A DNA stretch of 62,226 nt from an uncultured Pelagibacteraceae bacterium. GTDB taxonomy: Bacteria; Pseudomonadota; Alphaproteobacteria; Pelagibacterales; Pelagibacteraceae. This document shows positions 1 to 10,032 of this stretch, piece after piece. Under the pieces are notes generated by a model, which did not search any database, was not told the origin of the DNA, and was given only the letters and a program-made list of their open reading frames with translations. The stretch's first letter is position 1. Every line of letters begins with the position of its first letter. A program made the translations under genes and the position numbers. Location of the stretch: contig CACOYX010000006.1 of NCBI GenBank assembly GCA_902631535.1, positions 1 to 62,226 of the forward strand, read 5' to 3'.

Positions 1-269
1 GATAAGGCTCTTCTAACAAGATGTGAGTACTCCGTCAAGATCCTAACTGTTTCTTTGGTATCTATACCGCCTAAAGGAATAACGTAAACACGGGCTGTTT
101 TTAAATCAGGTGTCATCCTCACTTCTGTAACCGTAATTAATTTAGAATTAATAGTAGGTATTTTTGCTTCATTCCTAATAAAGAGTTCGCCCAAATTTTG
201 TTTTACTAACTCTCCTACTCTTAGTTGTCTTTGAGTAAAAGGTCTTTGTGTAGATTGATTACTCATCAT
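1..269 (-). CDS. rbfA: Ribosome-binding factor A, RbfA (partial, C-terminus outside window)
   Basis: The reverse strand reads MMSNQSTQRPFTQRQLRVGE onward, with the typical RbfA sequence around 'VTEVRMTPDLKTARVYV'. RbfA binds the 30S subunit and helps 16S rRNA 5'-end maturation during cold growth and assembly. Only about 89 N-terminal residues are inside the window and the gene runs off the left edge. The start is one of two adjacent ATG codons (269 or 266), 4 bases after the infB stop. The nusA-infB-rbfA order is the conserved bacterial operon order, so it is almost certainly co-transcribed with infB. Confidence 0.93.
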   Translation of the reverse strand, partial: MMSNQSTQRPFTQRQLRVGELVKQNLGELFIRNEAKIPTINSKLITVTEVRMTPDLKTARVYVIPLGGIDTKETVRILTEYSHLVRRAL

Positions 270-273
270 TTTT

Positions 274-2451
274 TTAAATTGTTCTTTGTATTTCCTCTGC
301 TAGATAAGATTCTATGACATCTTTCTCTTTAAAATCTATAAAATCCTTAATGCTTATTCCACATTCTAATCCTGTGCCAACTTCTTTTACTTGATTTTTT
401 TCTCTAAAAATTGATGATATTTCTCCACTATATACTACAACACCATCTCTAATAATTCTTGCTTTAGACTTAGATTTTATTTCACCGCTTATTACTTTTG
501 ATCCTGCAATTTTTCCTGCAGTTGATACTTTAAATATCTTTTGAATTTCTGCACTACCAAGAACTGTTTCTTTTATATCAGGCTCTAATAATCCTGATAA
601 CGATTTTTCAACATGATCGATTGCTTCGTAAATTATATTGAAATATTTTATTTCAATTTTTTGCTCTTCTGCTAATTTCTTGGCTTCTCTATTTGGTTTT
701 ACATTAAAGCCAATTAATATTGCATCAGAAGCTTTTGCTAATGACACATCTGTTTCATTTATCATTCCTATGTCAGACAAAATAATTTTTGCCTCAACTT
801 CTTTATGTTCAATTTTGTTTATTGCCATTTTTAGTGCTTCACTAGATCCCTGCACATCAGATTTAATTATAATATTCAATTCATCTTTGTCCTTTGCATT
901 CTCAAATAGTGTTGTTTTATCTTTAGCAATTAATTTATTTTGTACAGAATTATTCTTTCTAAATTCAGCGAGCTTTTTAGCTTCATTTTCATCTTCTGTT
1001 ACCATAAACTCAGCTCCAGCATAAGCAGAGCTATTCATTCCAAGTATTTCTACAGGCATAGAAGGCAATGCTTCACTTATCATTTTTCCTTCGTAATTAA
1101 TCATCGCTCTAATTTTTCCCCAAGTATCACCGCAAATGAAATGATCTCCTCTTCTTAATTTGCCATTGCTTATTAAAATAGTTGAAACTGGACCTTTACC
1201 TTTATCAATTTTTGACTCTATTACTACTCCTCTAGCTTTATCACTAAAAGAGGCTTTTAAATCTAAAATCTCAGACTGTAATAAAATACTTTCCTTAAGT
1301 TTATCTAAGTTTAATTTTTTAAGAGCTGAAACTTCGACGAATAATGTATCCCCACTTAAATCTTCAGCAATTAATTCATATTGCATCATATCATTTTTAA
1401 TTTTACTAATATTTTTTTCTGGTAAATCGCACTTGTTAATTGCAACAATAATCGGAACCTTTGCTGCCTTAGCATGTTTAATAGCTTCGACAGTTTGTGG
1501 TTTTATTCCATCGTCTGCTGCTACAACTAAAACAACTATATCTGTAATTTTTGATCCTCTTGCTCTCATTTCTGTAAAAGCAGCGTGGCCGGGTGTATCA
1601 ATAAAAGTAATTAATTTATTAACACTAGTTTTTACTTGATATGCTCCAATATGTTGAGTTATACCACCATGCTCGCCAGAGACAACATTTGTGTCACGAA
1701 GAGCATCTAACAGAGATGTCTTTCCATGATCTACGTGGCCCATTATAGTAACGACTGGTGGTCTGTTCTTAACTTCGCCTTTGAATTTTTTTTCTGATTT
1801 ACTAGTCTCTATGCTGGGAGCCTCTTCTATTATCGGATTATGACCAAATTCTTTAACAATATATTCTGCGGTATCCTTATCAATATTGTGATTTATCGTA
1901 GCTACAACTTTCATATTAAATAAAAATTTAATTATATCACTCGATTTTTCTGCCATTCTATTTGAAAGTTCTTGAATAGTTATCTGTTCGGGAATTTTAA
2001 CTTCTTTGATTACTTTTTTGAATTCTTTCTTTTCATCTCCCTCGGGTTTCTTTTTTTCTTTAAGCCTTGCGCGTTTTACAGACGCCAAACTTCTTTGTTT
2101 AATCTCTATTTCTTCAACATTTAAAGCTCTTGAAACTGTAAGCTTAAAATCTCTTTTATCAACTGGCCCTTTCAATTTTAATTTGCTTTTGCCAGCTGGT
2201 TTATTCTCTTTTTTTATAAACTCTTTTGTAGCTTGCTGCTCAATAAATTTTCTTGCAAAATTTTTCTTTTTAACATCCTGATTTATATTAATATTGGGAG
2301 CAGATGAGGATTTGAATGCTTTGTTAGATCTAAAAGGTTTTTTTTTCTCTACTGAAAATGATTTTTTACCAGAAGTAGATATAGAAGTTGTATCAATTTT
2401 CTTTTTTAAGTTAGATGAAATTGTAAGTGTTTTTTTTTTATCTTTATCCAT
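274..2451 (-). CDS. infB: Translation initiation factor IF-2
   Basis: IF-2 is a GTPase that brings fMet-tRNA to the 30S subunit and promotes subunit joining. The protein has 725 residues. Residues 1-150 are a Lys-rich, low-complexity N-terminal region. An IF2_N-like segment follows (about 155-205), then the G domain with G1 GHVDHGKT (about 238-245), G3 DTPGH and G4 NKCD. The beta-barrel and C-terminal domains complete it. It is shorter than the 830-970 residues usual in alphaproteobacteria, and the shortening lies in the variable N-terminus. It starts 4 bases after the nusA stop; the small gene ylxR that many alphaproteobacteria carry between nusA and infB is not present. Confidence 0.97.
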   Translation of the reverse strand: MDKDKKKTLTISSNLKKKIDTTSISTSGKKSFSVEKKKPFRSNKAFKSSSAPNININQDVKKKNFARKFIEQQATKEFIKKENKPAGKSKLKLKGPVDKRDFKLTVSRALNVEEIEIKQRSLASVKRARLKEKKKPEGDEKKEFKKVIKEVKIPEQITIQELSNRMAEKSSDIIKFLFNMKVVATINHNIDKDTAEYIVKEFGHNPIIEEAPSIETSKSEKKFKGEVKNRPPVVTIMGHVDHGKTSLLDALRDTNVVSGEHGGITQHIGAYQVKTSVNKLITFIDTPGHAAFTEMRARGSKITDIVVLVVAADDGIKPQTVEAIKHAKAAKVPIIVAINKCDLPEKNISKIKNDMMQYELIAEDLSGDTLFVEVSALKKLNLDKLKESILLQSEILDLKASFSDKARGVVIESKIDKGKGPVSTILISNGKLRRGDHFICGDTWGKIRAMINYEGKMISEALPSMPVEILGMNSSAYAGAEFMVTEDENEAKKLAEFRKNNSVQNKLIAKDKTTLFENAKDKDELNIIIKSDVQGSSEALKMAINKIEHKEVEAKIILSDIGMINETDVSLAKASDAILIGFNVKPNREAKKLAEEQKIEIKYFNIIYEAIDHVEKSLSGLLEPDIKETVLGSAEIQKIFKVSTAGKIAGSKVISGEIKSKSKARIIRDGVVVYSGEISSIFREKNQVKEVGTGLECGISIKDFIDFKEKDVIESYLAEEIQRTI

Positions 2452-2455
2452 AACA

Positions 2456-4006
2456 TTATTTGTACGCTATCTCTCTGGCTGCCATTATTAAATCATCAGC
2501 TTCTTTTCTTGAAAGAGAAAACTCTTCCAAATAACCATCGATCCTTATTTTTTTTCCTTTAATTTCATCAAATCCGCCTATCAGTTCGTCTGATGAAAGA
2601 TCTGCAAAATCGCTTAATTTTTTAATATTTTTTTGGCCGAGTATTACTAGCATTCCTTGAGTCATCCCTTTTAAGTTAATTAATTTATCTTCCACACCAA
2701 GTTCTTTTAATTTTTGAGCTACAGCTTCTTTTTCTTTAACAAGTGTTTCTTGTGATCTTGTGATTAATTCTTTTGCAGTATCCTCATCTATAGCTTCTAT
2801 TTTTGAGATGTCCTCTGGCTTTGATTGAGCAATTTCTTCAATAGAGACAAAACCTTCGGAAATTAGGAGTTGTCCTAATGTTTCATCAACTTCTAAATTC
2901 TTAATTAATGTTTCGGTTCTTTCCTTAAACTCTGCTTGTCTTCTATCAGAATCTTCCTTATCTGTAAGTATATCAATTTCAAAGTTTGTTAACTTTGATG
3001 CTAACCTAACATTTTGTCCTCTACGACCTATTGCCTTACTTAAATTTTCTTCAGTTAGAATTATATCAATTCTTTTATTATCTTGATCAATAAGAACTCT
3101 TTGTATTTCTGCAGGAGAAAGTGACTCTGAAATTAAAGTTGGTAAGTCTTCAGTCCACTTTATTATATCAATTTTTTCACCGTGTAATTCATTCACTATT
3201 GTTTGCACTCTACTCCCTCTCATACCAACACAAGCTCCAACAGGATCAATCGAAGAGTCTTGTGAATGAACACAAATTTTAGCTCTACTACCAGGATCTC
3301 TCGCGACAGATTTTATTTCAATTGTTCCTTCATATATTTCAGGTACTTCCTGAAAGAATAATTTTGCAAGAAATTGAGGATGAGCTCTTGATAAAAATAT
3401 TTGGTGACCTTTTAATTCTTTTTTGACTTCGTAACAATAGGCTTTAACGCGATCTCCAGTTTTTAAAATTTCTCTTGGTATTAACTCATCTTTTTTAATT
3501 ACACCTTCTGCTTTTCCTAAGTCTACAATTACATTGCCGTATTCTAATCTTTTGATTATTCCACTTAATATTTGTCCTTGCTTGTCTATAAAATCTTCAT
3601 ATTGTCTATTTTTTTCAGCTTCTCTTACTCTGCTACTTATAACCTGCTTTGCGCTTTGAGCAGCGATACGTCCAAAATCGATTTGGGGTAACTCTTCATA
3701 AACTTTCTCACCTACTTTTAAGCCTGGGTTATTTGGATGTATTTTTTGAGCTTCTTCTAATGTAATTTCTCGTGCTGAGTCCTCAACATTTTCTACAATA
3801 TCTAACACTTTTTGAATTTTAATATCACCACTTTCTCTGTCTATAATAACTTCAATATTGTTATCATTTCCGAATTTGGTTAGCGCTGCTTTTTGAATTG
3901 CACTCTCCATAGAGCCAATTACAAGTTCTTTATCTATGGATTTTTCGTTAGCTACCGCCTCTACTATTCTAAGTAATTCTTGTTTGTCTAATCCTCTATT
4001 TAACAT
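2456..4006 (-). CDS. nusA: Transcription termination/antitermination protein NusA
   Basis: NusA binds RNA polymerase and modulates pausing, intrinsic termination and antitermination. I chose the ATG at 4006 (protein MLNRGLDKQELL, 516 aa) because the family begins here. The frame is open 36 bases further upstream, but that extension would be translated through the leader hairpin and has no family similarity. Order: N-terminal RNAP-binding domain, S1 domain (about 130-200), KH1/KH2 with the 'GRRGQNVRLASKLT' motif near residue 340, then C-terminal helical repeats. AGGA lies about 10 bases before the start. metK is upstream, where rimP would be expected. An intrinsic-terminator-like hairpin sits in the leader. 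Confidence 0.96.
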   Translation of the reverse strand: MLNRGLDKQELLRIVEAVANEKSIDKELVIGSMESAIQKAALTKFGNDNNIEVIIDRESGDIKIQKVLDIVENVEDSAREITLEEAQKIHPNNPGLKVGEKVYEELPQIDFGRIAAQSAKQVISSRVREAEKNRQYEDFIDKQGQILSGIIKRLEYGNVIVDLGKAEGVIKKDELIPREILKTGDRVKAYCYEVKKELKGHQIFLSRAHPQFLAKLFFQEVPEIYEGTIEIKSVARDPGSRAKICVHSQDSSIDPVGACVGMRGSRVQTIVNELHGEKIDIIKWTEDLPTLISESLSPAEIQRVLIDQDNKRIDIILTEENLSKAIGRRGQNVRLASKLTNFEIDILTDKEDSDRRQAEFKERTETLIKNLEVDETLGQLLISEGFVSIEEIAQSKPEDISKIEAIDEDTAKELITRSQETLVKEKEAVAQKLKELGVEDKLINLKGMTQGMLVILGQKNIKKLSDFADLSSDELIGGFDEIKGKKIRIDGYLEEFSLSRKEADDLIMAAREIAYK

Positions 4007-4020
4007 TTTGTCATTCCTAA

Positions 4021-4044
4021 AAAAAAATGGGCTAGTGCCCATTT
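4021..4044 (-). terminator. Intrinsic terminator or attenuator in the nusA leader
   Basis: On the minus strand, two 8-base arms (AAATGGGC and GCCCATTT) flank a 4-base loop. The T-run (7 T in a row including the end of the arm) continues to 4021. This is the form of a rho-independent terminator. It lies between the metK stop (4098) and the nusA ATG (4006), only about 15 bases upstream of the start. There is no room for a promoter between hairpin and gene, so nusA-infB-rbfA transcripts must read through it, which suggests attenuation rather than a simple end of metK. The attenuation role is inference. Confidence 0.7.
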
Positions 4045-4097
4045 AGAAATTCAATTATTTCTTTGACTTTTAGAAGAAAATTATGGTTTTTTCAAGA

Positions 4098-5261
4098 TCA
4101 CAGTTTAAATAAATCGGTTTTATCTGTCTTTTCCCAAGTAAATTGACCAATATTCGTAGGCTTTCTTCCAAAGTGACCATATGCTGATGTTATCTCGTAT
4201 ATCGGTTTATTTAACTTTAGCATTTCTCGAATACCTCTAGGAGATAAGTTAAAATTATCTTCTATAATTTTCTTTACTTTTTCTACCTTTGCTTCATCTC
4301 CATCTGCAAGTTTAATAAAAATTGACAAGGGTTTTGAAACACCGATAGCATAAGCTAATTGAATTAAACACTTTTCAGATACACCGGCTGATACAATATT
4401 TTTTGCTAAGTATCTTGAAGCATAAGCTGCGGATCTATCAACTTTTGTAGGATCTTTACCTGAGAATGCACCACCACCATGTGGCGCTGCCCCACCATAT
4501 GTATCAACAATTATTTTTCTTCCTGTTAATCCTGTGTCTCCATCTGGTCCACCAATAATAAATTGTCCAGTAGGATTTATATAAATCTCTTTAGAGTTTA
4601 AATCAGTCAAAAAATTTTCAGGGATTGATTTTTTAATATATGGAATTATTAAATCTCTTACTTTCTCTTGATTTAAATCTTTTGAATGTTGCGTCGAAAT
4701 TACAACTGAGGTAACCTTAACTGGTTTTTCATTTTCATATAGCATTGTAACTTGGCTTTTAGAATCGGGCTCAATTCCTTTTAAATTTCCACTTTTTCTA
4801 TCTTCTGCCATTAATCTTAAAATTTTGTGTGAGTAATGAATTGGGGCTGGCATTAATTCCTCTGTTTCGTTGCAAGCGTAGCCAAACATAATTCCTTGGT
4901 CTCCTGCACCTTCATCTTTATTATCTTTAGAATCAACACCCATTGCTATATCTTTTGATTGTTCATGTAGATGAGTTTCTATATTTGCTGTCTTCCAACT
5001 GAAACCGTCTTGATCGTATCCGATATCTTTAATACATTCTCTAACTTTAGAAATTAAATCATCTTTATCAATTTTGGGTCCTCTTGTTTCTCCTGCTAAC
5101 ACTACTTTATTAGTAGTAGTTAATGTTTCGCAAGCTACTCTTGAAACTGGATCCTTCGATAAATAAGAGTCTACAACCATATCAGAAATTCTATCGCAAA
5201 CTTTATCTGGGTGACCTTCAGAAACTGACTCGCTTGTAAATAAGTAATTTTTGTTTGTCAT
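4098..5261 (-). CDS. metK: S-adenosylmethionine synthetase
   Basis: MetK makes S-adenosylmethionine from ATP and methionine in the cytoplasm and supplies methyl groups for, among others, the tRNA/rRNA methyltransferases encoded nearby. At 387 residues it is normal for the family. Visible motifs are GHPDK near residue 16, the [12 protein letters not shown] signature near 117-128, and [19 protein letters not shown] near 262-280. The start overlaps the lnt stop by 4 bases (ATGA type), so it is probably translationally coupled to lnt. The lnt-metK adjacency is usual in alphaproteobacteria. No SAM riboswitch is visible because the upstream region is lnt coding sequence. Confidence 0.97.
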   Translation of the reverse strand: MTNKNYLFTSESVSEGHPDKVCDRISDMVVDSYLSKDPVSRVACETLTTTNKVVLAGETRGPKIDKDDLISKVRECIKDIGYDQDGFSWKTANIETHLHEQSKDIAMGVDSKDNKDEGAGDQGIMFGYACNETEELMPAPIHYSHKILRLMAEDRKSGNLKGIEPDSKSQVTMLYENEKPVKVTSVVISTQHSKDLNQEKVRDLIIPYIKKSIPENFLTDLNSKEIYINPTGQFIIGGPDGDTGLTGRKIIVDTYGGAAPHGGGAFSGKDPTKVDRSAAYASRYLAKNIVSAGVSEKCLIQLAYAIGVSKPLSIFIKLADGDEAKVEKVKKIIEDNFNLSPRGIREMLKLNKPIYEITSAYGHFGRKPTNIGQFTWEKTDKTDLFKL

Positions 5262-6808
5262 TTTTTTCTATAAATAAAAAAGAATAAAAGATATGTAATT
5301 AAAAGTACAAAAAAGATCAAATCATTTTTAATTTTTTTTGATTTTATTAAAGGTACATTAAATTCTATAGTTCCCGCTTCATTTCGATTTACTTGTTTAA
5401 TTATTTTGCCTTTATTGTCAATTATTGCGCTAACGCCTTTATTTGCAGACCTTAGAAAAAAAGTATTATTTTCTATAGCCCTGAATATTGATTTGGAGAA
5501 ATGTTGGTCGGGACCAATAGATTTACCAAACCAACCATCTTCAGATATATTAACGATTAAATTTGTATCTTCGTCAGATATTTGAACTAGTTCATTAAAA
5601 ATAACCTCATAACAAATAAGCGGCAGAATATTCAAATTATTAATAACGAGATTGTTATTTTTAAGACCTTTTAGAAAAGAACCGTGACCTTCTGTAATTT
5701 TTTTTAAACCAAATTTACTCAATAAACTTTCAAAGGGAAGAAATTCGCCAAAAGGAACAAGTTTTCTTTTATAATAGCTTTGTAATATTTTAAAATTATT
5801 ATCTACTATAAGCATGCTATTATAGAAATTTCCCGATTTTTTCTCTAATTTATTAATACCAAATAAAATAAAATGGTTTTTGGAAAAGTTTTTAACAATT
5901 AATCTTTTAAAGATTAACACTTCATTATAACTATATCCGCTAAAAACTCCCTCGGGCCAAATAAATAATGTTTTTTTATCTTTATTAGGATCACTATATC
6001 TAATTAATTTTTTTAACCTACCCTCAATTTCATCATTATTAAGACCATATTTTAAATCAAAATTCGGTGAAACAATCTTAACTAATATTTTATTCCTAAC
6101 ATTTTTTAATAAATTATTATTTTTATTAATCTGAACATTTCCAAAAATATATAAAAGCAGCAAAAAGGAAATAATTGTAAATGAAATTAATATTTTTTTT
6201 CCTGAACTTATCTTAAAAAAGAAGATTATAGGTAGTGTAAAAAAAGTTATTACTAATAAATTGTAAGCATAAAGACCTATTAAATTAATAATTTGTAAAA
6301 TCTCATTAAATGAGAATGTGCTGTATGCCCATAAATTCCAAGGAAATCCGGTTAAAATTTTTGATCTTAAGTATTCAGTAAATGCTATAGATGCTGAAAA
6401 TAAAACAAGCGAATTGAAATCAAGTTTTAAATATGGACCTATAATTAAGATAATAAATGCAATAAATAAACTTAAAAATAACGGAATTAATATTATGCCA
6501 AACGGTATTAAAACTTTAAAATCATCATTAAACGTAAGAGCATTTGTGATCCATGAAATTCCACTTAAGTAAAATCCAAAACCAAATAATAAACCAAAAA
6601 TAAATAAATTTTTTTTGTAGGGTTTTTTTCTGTAAATAGACTTTGATTTTTTATTAATATAAGTTATTAAGAAAAAAAAAATCGGGAAAATAACAAAATT
6701 TATCAGCGAATAATTATAAGGTTGAAATGAAAAAGTACTTATTGATCCAATTAAAAAAGGAATAAGATACAGAGTAAAAAAACGATTATCTAAATATTTT
6801 TCAATCAT
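5258..6808 (-). CDS. lnt: Apolipoprotein N-acyltransferase
   Basis: Lnt adds the third acyl chain to outer-membrane lipoproteins at the inner membrane. The 516-residue protein has a membrane region with several hydrophobic helices (about 10-220), a carbon-nitrogen hydrolase domain (about 240-485) and a last helix near 490-512. The catalytic triad is visible: E286 in 'FIWPEG', K347 in '[12 protein letters not shown]' and C399 in 'LPLICYE'. The stop overlaps metK by 4 bases and the start overlaps the ybeY stop by 8. Likely clients in this window are the lipoproteins at 18391-18969, 32425-32964 and 35498-35953. Confidence 0.96.
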   Translation of the reverse strand: MIEKYLDNRFFTLYLIPFLIGSISTFSFQPYNYSLINFVIFPIFFFLITYINKKSKSIYRKKPYKKNLFIFGLLFGFGFYLSGISWITNALTFNDDFKVLIPFGIILIPLFLSLFIAFIILIIGPYLKLDFNSLVLFSASIAFTEYLRSKILTGFPWNLWAYSTFSFNEILQIINLIGLYAYNLLVITFFTLPIIFFFKISSGKKILISFTIISFLLLLYIFGNVQINKNNNLLKNVRNKILVKIVSPNFDLKYGLNNDEIEGRLKKLIRYSDPNKDKKTLFIWPEGVFSGYSYNEVLIFKRLIVKNFSKNHFILFGINKLEKKSGNFYNSMLIVDNNFKILQSYYKRKLVPFGEFLPFESLLSKFGLKKITEGHGSFLKGLKNNNLVINNLNILPLICYEVIFNELVQISDEDTNLIVNISEDGWFGKSIGPDQHFSKSIFRAIENNTFFLRSANKGVSAIIDNKGKIIKQVNRNEAGTIEFNVPLIKSKKIKNDLIFFVLLITYLLFFFIYRKK

Positions 6809-7268
6809 TTATTAAATCAAAGTATTGTTCCTCAATTTTTTTCATTACTTTAAATTCTTTATTTTTTTTGTGATCGTGACCTAATAAATGTACTAAACCA
6901 TGTAACCATAGTCTATCAAACTCAATCTTAAATTTTTTTCCTAGTTTTTTGTTTTTTACTTTATTCAAATTTACTATAATATCACCAAGATATATTTCTT
7001 TCTTATTTTTTATTATTTTTTTGAATTCTTTTTTTTTTTGGAAAGGGAATGATAAAACGTCCGTCGTCTTATTTTTTTTTCTAAATCTCTTATTGAGTTT
7101 TTTAATTTCTTTACTGTCTGATAACAATAACGTTAAAAACAAGTTTTTTTTTGAATATTTTTTATTTTTTAAATTTATCTTTTTAATTTTTCTATCAATG
7201 TAATTATTTGGACTCTTAATATAATTAAACCAATTAGTATTATTTGTAATTACATTAACTTTTATCAT
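6801..7268 (-). CDS. ybeY: Endoribonuclease YbeY
   Basis: YbeY is a zinc metalloprotein that works in 16S rRNA 3' maturation and ribosome quality control. The zinc motif HGLVHLLGHDH fits the family H-x3-H-x5-H pattern. I chose the ATG at 7268 (MIKVNVITNN, 155 aa): family proteins start at this point, and the preceding 14 codons of open frame are only read-through of phoH sequence in another frame. It overlaps the phoH stop by 14 bases, indicating coupled translation. The phoH-ybeY-lnt order matches E. coli ybeZ-ybeY-lnt. The protein is unusually Lys-rich. Confidence 0.94.
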   Translation of the reverse strand: MIKVNVITNNTNWFNYIKSPNNYIDRKIKKINLKNKKYSKKNLFLTLLLSDSKEIKKLNKRFRKKNKTTDVLSFPFQKKKEFKKIIKNKKEIYLGDIIVNLNKVKNKKLGKKFKIEFDRLWLHGLVHLLGHDHKKNKEFKVMKKIEEQYFDLIND

Positions 7269-8259
7269 CAGTGCTTTTATTTTGATAAGCTCTAATGATC
7301 TTTGAAACAAGTGGATGTCTTACAACGTCATTATGATCGAATTCAATAATTTTTATTTCATTTAAGTCTTTAAGAATATTTCTTGATTTTATTAAACCAG
7401 AGTTTGATTTATTAATTAAATCAACTTGGCTTGGGTCACCATTCACAACTAATTTAGAATTTTCTCCAATTCTTGTCAGAAACATCTTAATTTGAGTCTC
7501 AGTCGCATTCTGTGCTTCATCTAAAATTGCAAAACAATTTTTAAGTGTTCTGCCCCTCATAAAAGCTAACGGGGCTATTTCTATTTCACCTGTCTCAATT
7601 TTTTTTTCTATTTTATCTGCCCCAAAAAGTTCATAAAGAGCGTCATATAAAGGTCTTAGATATGGATCAACTTTTTCTTTCATATCACCTGGCAAAAATC
7701 CTAATTTTTCACCAGCTTCTACTGCTGGTCTTGATAAGATCACTCTATCAATCTTTTTTTCCATTAATAATGTTATTGCGACCGATACAGCCAAAAAACT
7801 CTTTCCAGTTCCTGCGGGACCAAGGGACATTATAATATCATTTTCTTTCAAAGCCTTTATATACTCTGATTGTTTTTTAGAACGAGCAATAACCGATTTT
7901 TTGGGGGTCTTTATTAATTGCTTAAAACTTTTAACATTAGAATCTTCTATCTCTAAATTTTTTTTCACAGATAAAACTATATCTTCTTTTTCAATGATAT
8001 TCGTTAAAAAATATTTGTTTATCAAAAATTTAATTGCATCGCAAAAAATTGCGAGTTTTTCTTTATCTCCTTTACAAGTTATAGAATTACCCCTGAAATA
8101 AACATCTGTGTTAGTCAATTTGGATAAATTTTTTAGATTTTGGTCAAATTGGCCGACTATAGCCATTAACATTTCATTATCGATTACTGAAATGTTGACT
8201 GTTTCTTTATCAATTTTTTTAATAATTAAGTTTTGTTCTAATTTACTTATTTCAGACAT
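7255..8259 (-). CDS. phoH: PhoH-family ATPase (YbeZ/PhoL)
   Basis: This is a cytoplasmic P-loop ATPase of the PhoH/YbeZ group, associated with YbeY and RNA metabolism; the exact biochemical role in the family is not settled. Of 334 residues, the N-terminal part (about 20-90) is KH-like. Walker A is GPAGTGKS (147-154), and a Walker B-like 'AILDEAQNAT' and 'VVNGDPSQVDL' follow. It begins 4 bases after the miaB stop and overlaps ybeY at its end. The gene order miaB-phoH-ybeY-lnt is shared with many proteobacteria, which supports the assignment. Confidence 0.95.
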   Translation of the reverse strand: MSEISKLEQNLIIKKIDKETVNISVIDNEMLMAIVGQFDQNLKNLSKLTNTDVYFRGNSITCKGDKEKLAIFCDAIKFLINKYFLTNIIEKEDIVLSVKKNLEIEDSNVKSFKQLIKTPKKSVIARSKKQSEYIKALKENDIIMSLGPAGTGKSFLAVSVAITLLMEKKIDRVILSRPAVEAGEKLGFLPGDMKEKVDPYLRPLYDALYELFGADKIEKKIETGEIEIAPLAFMRGRTLKNCFAILDEAQNATETQIKMFLTRIGENSKLVVNGDPSQVDLINKSNSGLIKSRNILKDLNEIKIIEFDHNDVVRHPLVSKIIRAYQNKSTDDKS

Positions 8260-8263
8260 TTAA

Positions 8264-9598
8264 TTAAGCAGCATAATTAGTTTGACCCAAATTTAAAATA
8301 ATTTCACCATACAATGTATTTTGATTTCCATTTATAATTTTAACTTTTTTTATTGCACCCACTAAGTTATCTTCACTCTCGACAATAACTGAATTAAAAT
8401 GTTCATCTCTACCAAAATATCTATTTCCACTTTTCATTTCATTTTCAAATAAAACATTCACTGTTTTATTAATTAACTTTTTTTTGTAATTATTTTTTAT
8501 ATCTTCAGCAATACGTTGAAATTCTATCAATCTATTTTTGGCTATGCCATCATCCACCCTGGCTAAATCAAAAGCAGGGGTTCCTGGCCTTGGGCTAAAC
8601 ATAAATGAGTAGGAGTTTATAAAACCCACTTTTTTTATTAATTTAATTGTATTTTTATAATCCTCATTTGTTTCACCAGGATAACCAATTATAAAATCAC
8701 TAGAAAATTTAACTTCAGGCTTTACTTCTATAAGTTTTTTTAAAATCTCTAAATATTCTTCGACTGTATGTTTTCTATTCATTGCTTCTAATATTTTGTT
8801 AGATCCACTTTGCACAGGTAAGTGGATGAACGGCATTAACTTTTCACAATTTTTATGTGCATCGATTAAATCGTCGGTAAAATCTCTTGGATGCGACGTT
8901 GTATATCTAATTCTTTTTAAATCTTTGATTTTCGAAATTTCTAAAATTAGATCTGAAAATTTACTCTTCTCAAAATTATATGCATTTACATTTTGACCTA
9001 ATAGATTTATTTCTCTAGCTCCATTTTTAACTAATTGATTTGCCTCAATAACTAGTTCTTCTAATGATCGGGAAAATTCTGCTCCACGCGTATATGGAAC
9101 CACGCAAAACTTACAAAATTTATCACATCCCTCTTGAATTGTTAAAAACGAGGAAACTTTATTGTTAGTATTTTTTAAAGAATTTAAACTATCAAATTTT
9201 TCTATAACATCAAACTCGGTTATATTTATTGGTGATTTTTTTTTCTCTAATTTTAAAATCGTTTTATTGATTTGGTGATAAGACTGTGGACCTAACACAG
9301 CATCAATATATTTTTCATTTTTTAAAAGAATGTTACCTTCTGCTTGAGCGACACAGCCAGCAATCAATACAATAGGTTTGGGTTTGTTTCTAAATTTTTT
9401 TTTCAATCTGCCGATATCATGATAAACTTTGTCAGTTGCTTTTTCTCTGATATGGCATGTATTTAAAATATAACAATCAGCTTCTGTAATATCTTTAGTG
9501 GGTTCGTACTTAATTTTTTTAGTCAAATCAAAAATACGATTGCTATCATACTCGTTCATTTGACACCCAAATGTTTTAATGAAAATTTTTTTTTGCAA
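8264..9598 (-). CDS. miaB: tRNA-2-methylthio-N6-isopentenyladenosine synthase MiaB
   Basis: MiaB is a radical-SAM methylthiotransferase that makes ms2i6A at tRNA position 37. It has two [4Fe-4S] clusters. The N-terminal domain carries C12, C48 and C82 ('FGCQMNEYDS', 'LNTCHIREKA', 'IAGCVAQ'), and the radical-SAM domain carries C158, C162 and C165 in 'GCDKFCKFCVVPYTRG'. A TRAM domain ends the 444-residue protein. All six cluster ligands are present. It starts one base after the fur-like gene stop and ends 4 bases before phoH, so it is likely one operon. NfuA (12950-13501) is a plausible Fe-S donor. Confidence 0.97.
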   Translation of the reverse strand: MQKKIFIKTFGCQMNEYDSNRIFDLTKKIKYEPTKDITEADCYILNTCHIREKATDKVYHDIGRLKKKFRNKPKPIVLIAGCVAQAEGNILLKNEKYIDAVLGPQSYHQINKTILKLEKKKSPINITEFDVIEKFDSLNSLKNTNNKVSSFLTIQEGCDKFCKFCVVPYTRGAEFSRSLEELVIEANQLVKNGAREINLLGQNVNAYNFEKSKFSDLILEISKIKDLKRIRYTTSHPRDFTDDLIDAHKNCEKLMPFIHLPVQSGSNKILEAMNRKHTVEEYLEILKKLIEVKPEVKFSSDFIIGYPGETNEDYKNTIKLIKKVGFINSYSFMFSPRPGTPAFDLARVDDGIAKNRLIEFQRIAEDIKNNYKKKLINKTVNVLFENEMKSGNRYFGRDEHFNSVIVESEDNLVGAIKKVKIINGNQNTLYGEIILNLGQTNYAA

Positions 9599-9599
9599 G

Positions 9600-10019
9600 T
9601 TATTTTTTTATTTTTGAACCATAGAGTTCTAGTTTATGATCTACGAGATTGTAACCTAATTTTTTTGCAATTTTTTTTTGTAACTCCTCTATATCCTTGT
9701 CGACAAATTCGACAATTTCTCCGCTATTGATATCGATAAGATGATTATGATCATCATTAATTTCATATCTTGCTTTCCCTGCTTTAAAATCATGTTTGAC
9801 TAATATTCCGGCTTCTTCAAAAAGTTTTACTGTTCTATAAACAGTTGCAATGCTAATTTTATCATCTATAGAAGAGACTCTTTTGTGCAGTTCATCTACG
9901 TCAGGATGATCTTTTGATCCATAGACTGCTTTTGACTCAGATAGGACTTTAGCGATGGTTTTTCTTTGATCAGTAAGTCTTACACCTTTTTTTTGGCATT
10001 TTTCTTCAATTGCATTCAT
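9600..10019 (-). CDS. fur: Fur-family metalloregulator (Fur/Mur type)
   Basis: A 139-residue Fur-superfamily repressor: winged-helix DNA-binding part (about 1-85, with 'ISIATVYRTVKLFEEAGI' as the recognition region) and a metal-binding dimerisation part. The usual CxxC pair is missing. The segment 'DDHNHLIDINSGEIVEF' and the end 'DHKLELYG' are typical of alphaproteobacterial Fur/Mur, which lack that structural zinc site. Whether it senses iron or manganese cannot be read from sequence. It lies between tsaB and miaB; rimI, often found beside tsaB, is absent. The 13-base gap to tsaB implies co-transcription. Confidence 0.9.
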   Translation of the reverse strand: MNAIEEKCQKKGVRLTDQRKTIAKVLSESKAVYGSKDHPDVDELHKRVSSIDDKISIATVYRTVKLFEEAGILVKHDFKAGKARYEINDDHNHLIDINSGEIVEFVDKDIEELQKKIAKKLGYNLVDHKLELYGSKIKK

Positions 10020-10032
10020 AATATTTTTTAAT

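Noticed and set aside
638-1639. Plus-strand open frames opposite infB (128, 72 and 159 aa)
   Set aside because: They are mirror frames of the clearly coding infB, with no family motifs and no spacing or ribosome-binding evidence.
4007-4042. Twelve-codon N-terminal extension of NusA starting at 4042
   Set aside because: It runs through the terminator-like hairpin and its residues (MGTSPFFFRNDK) do not fit NusA; the ATG at 4006 has an AGGA upstream.
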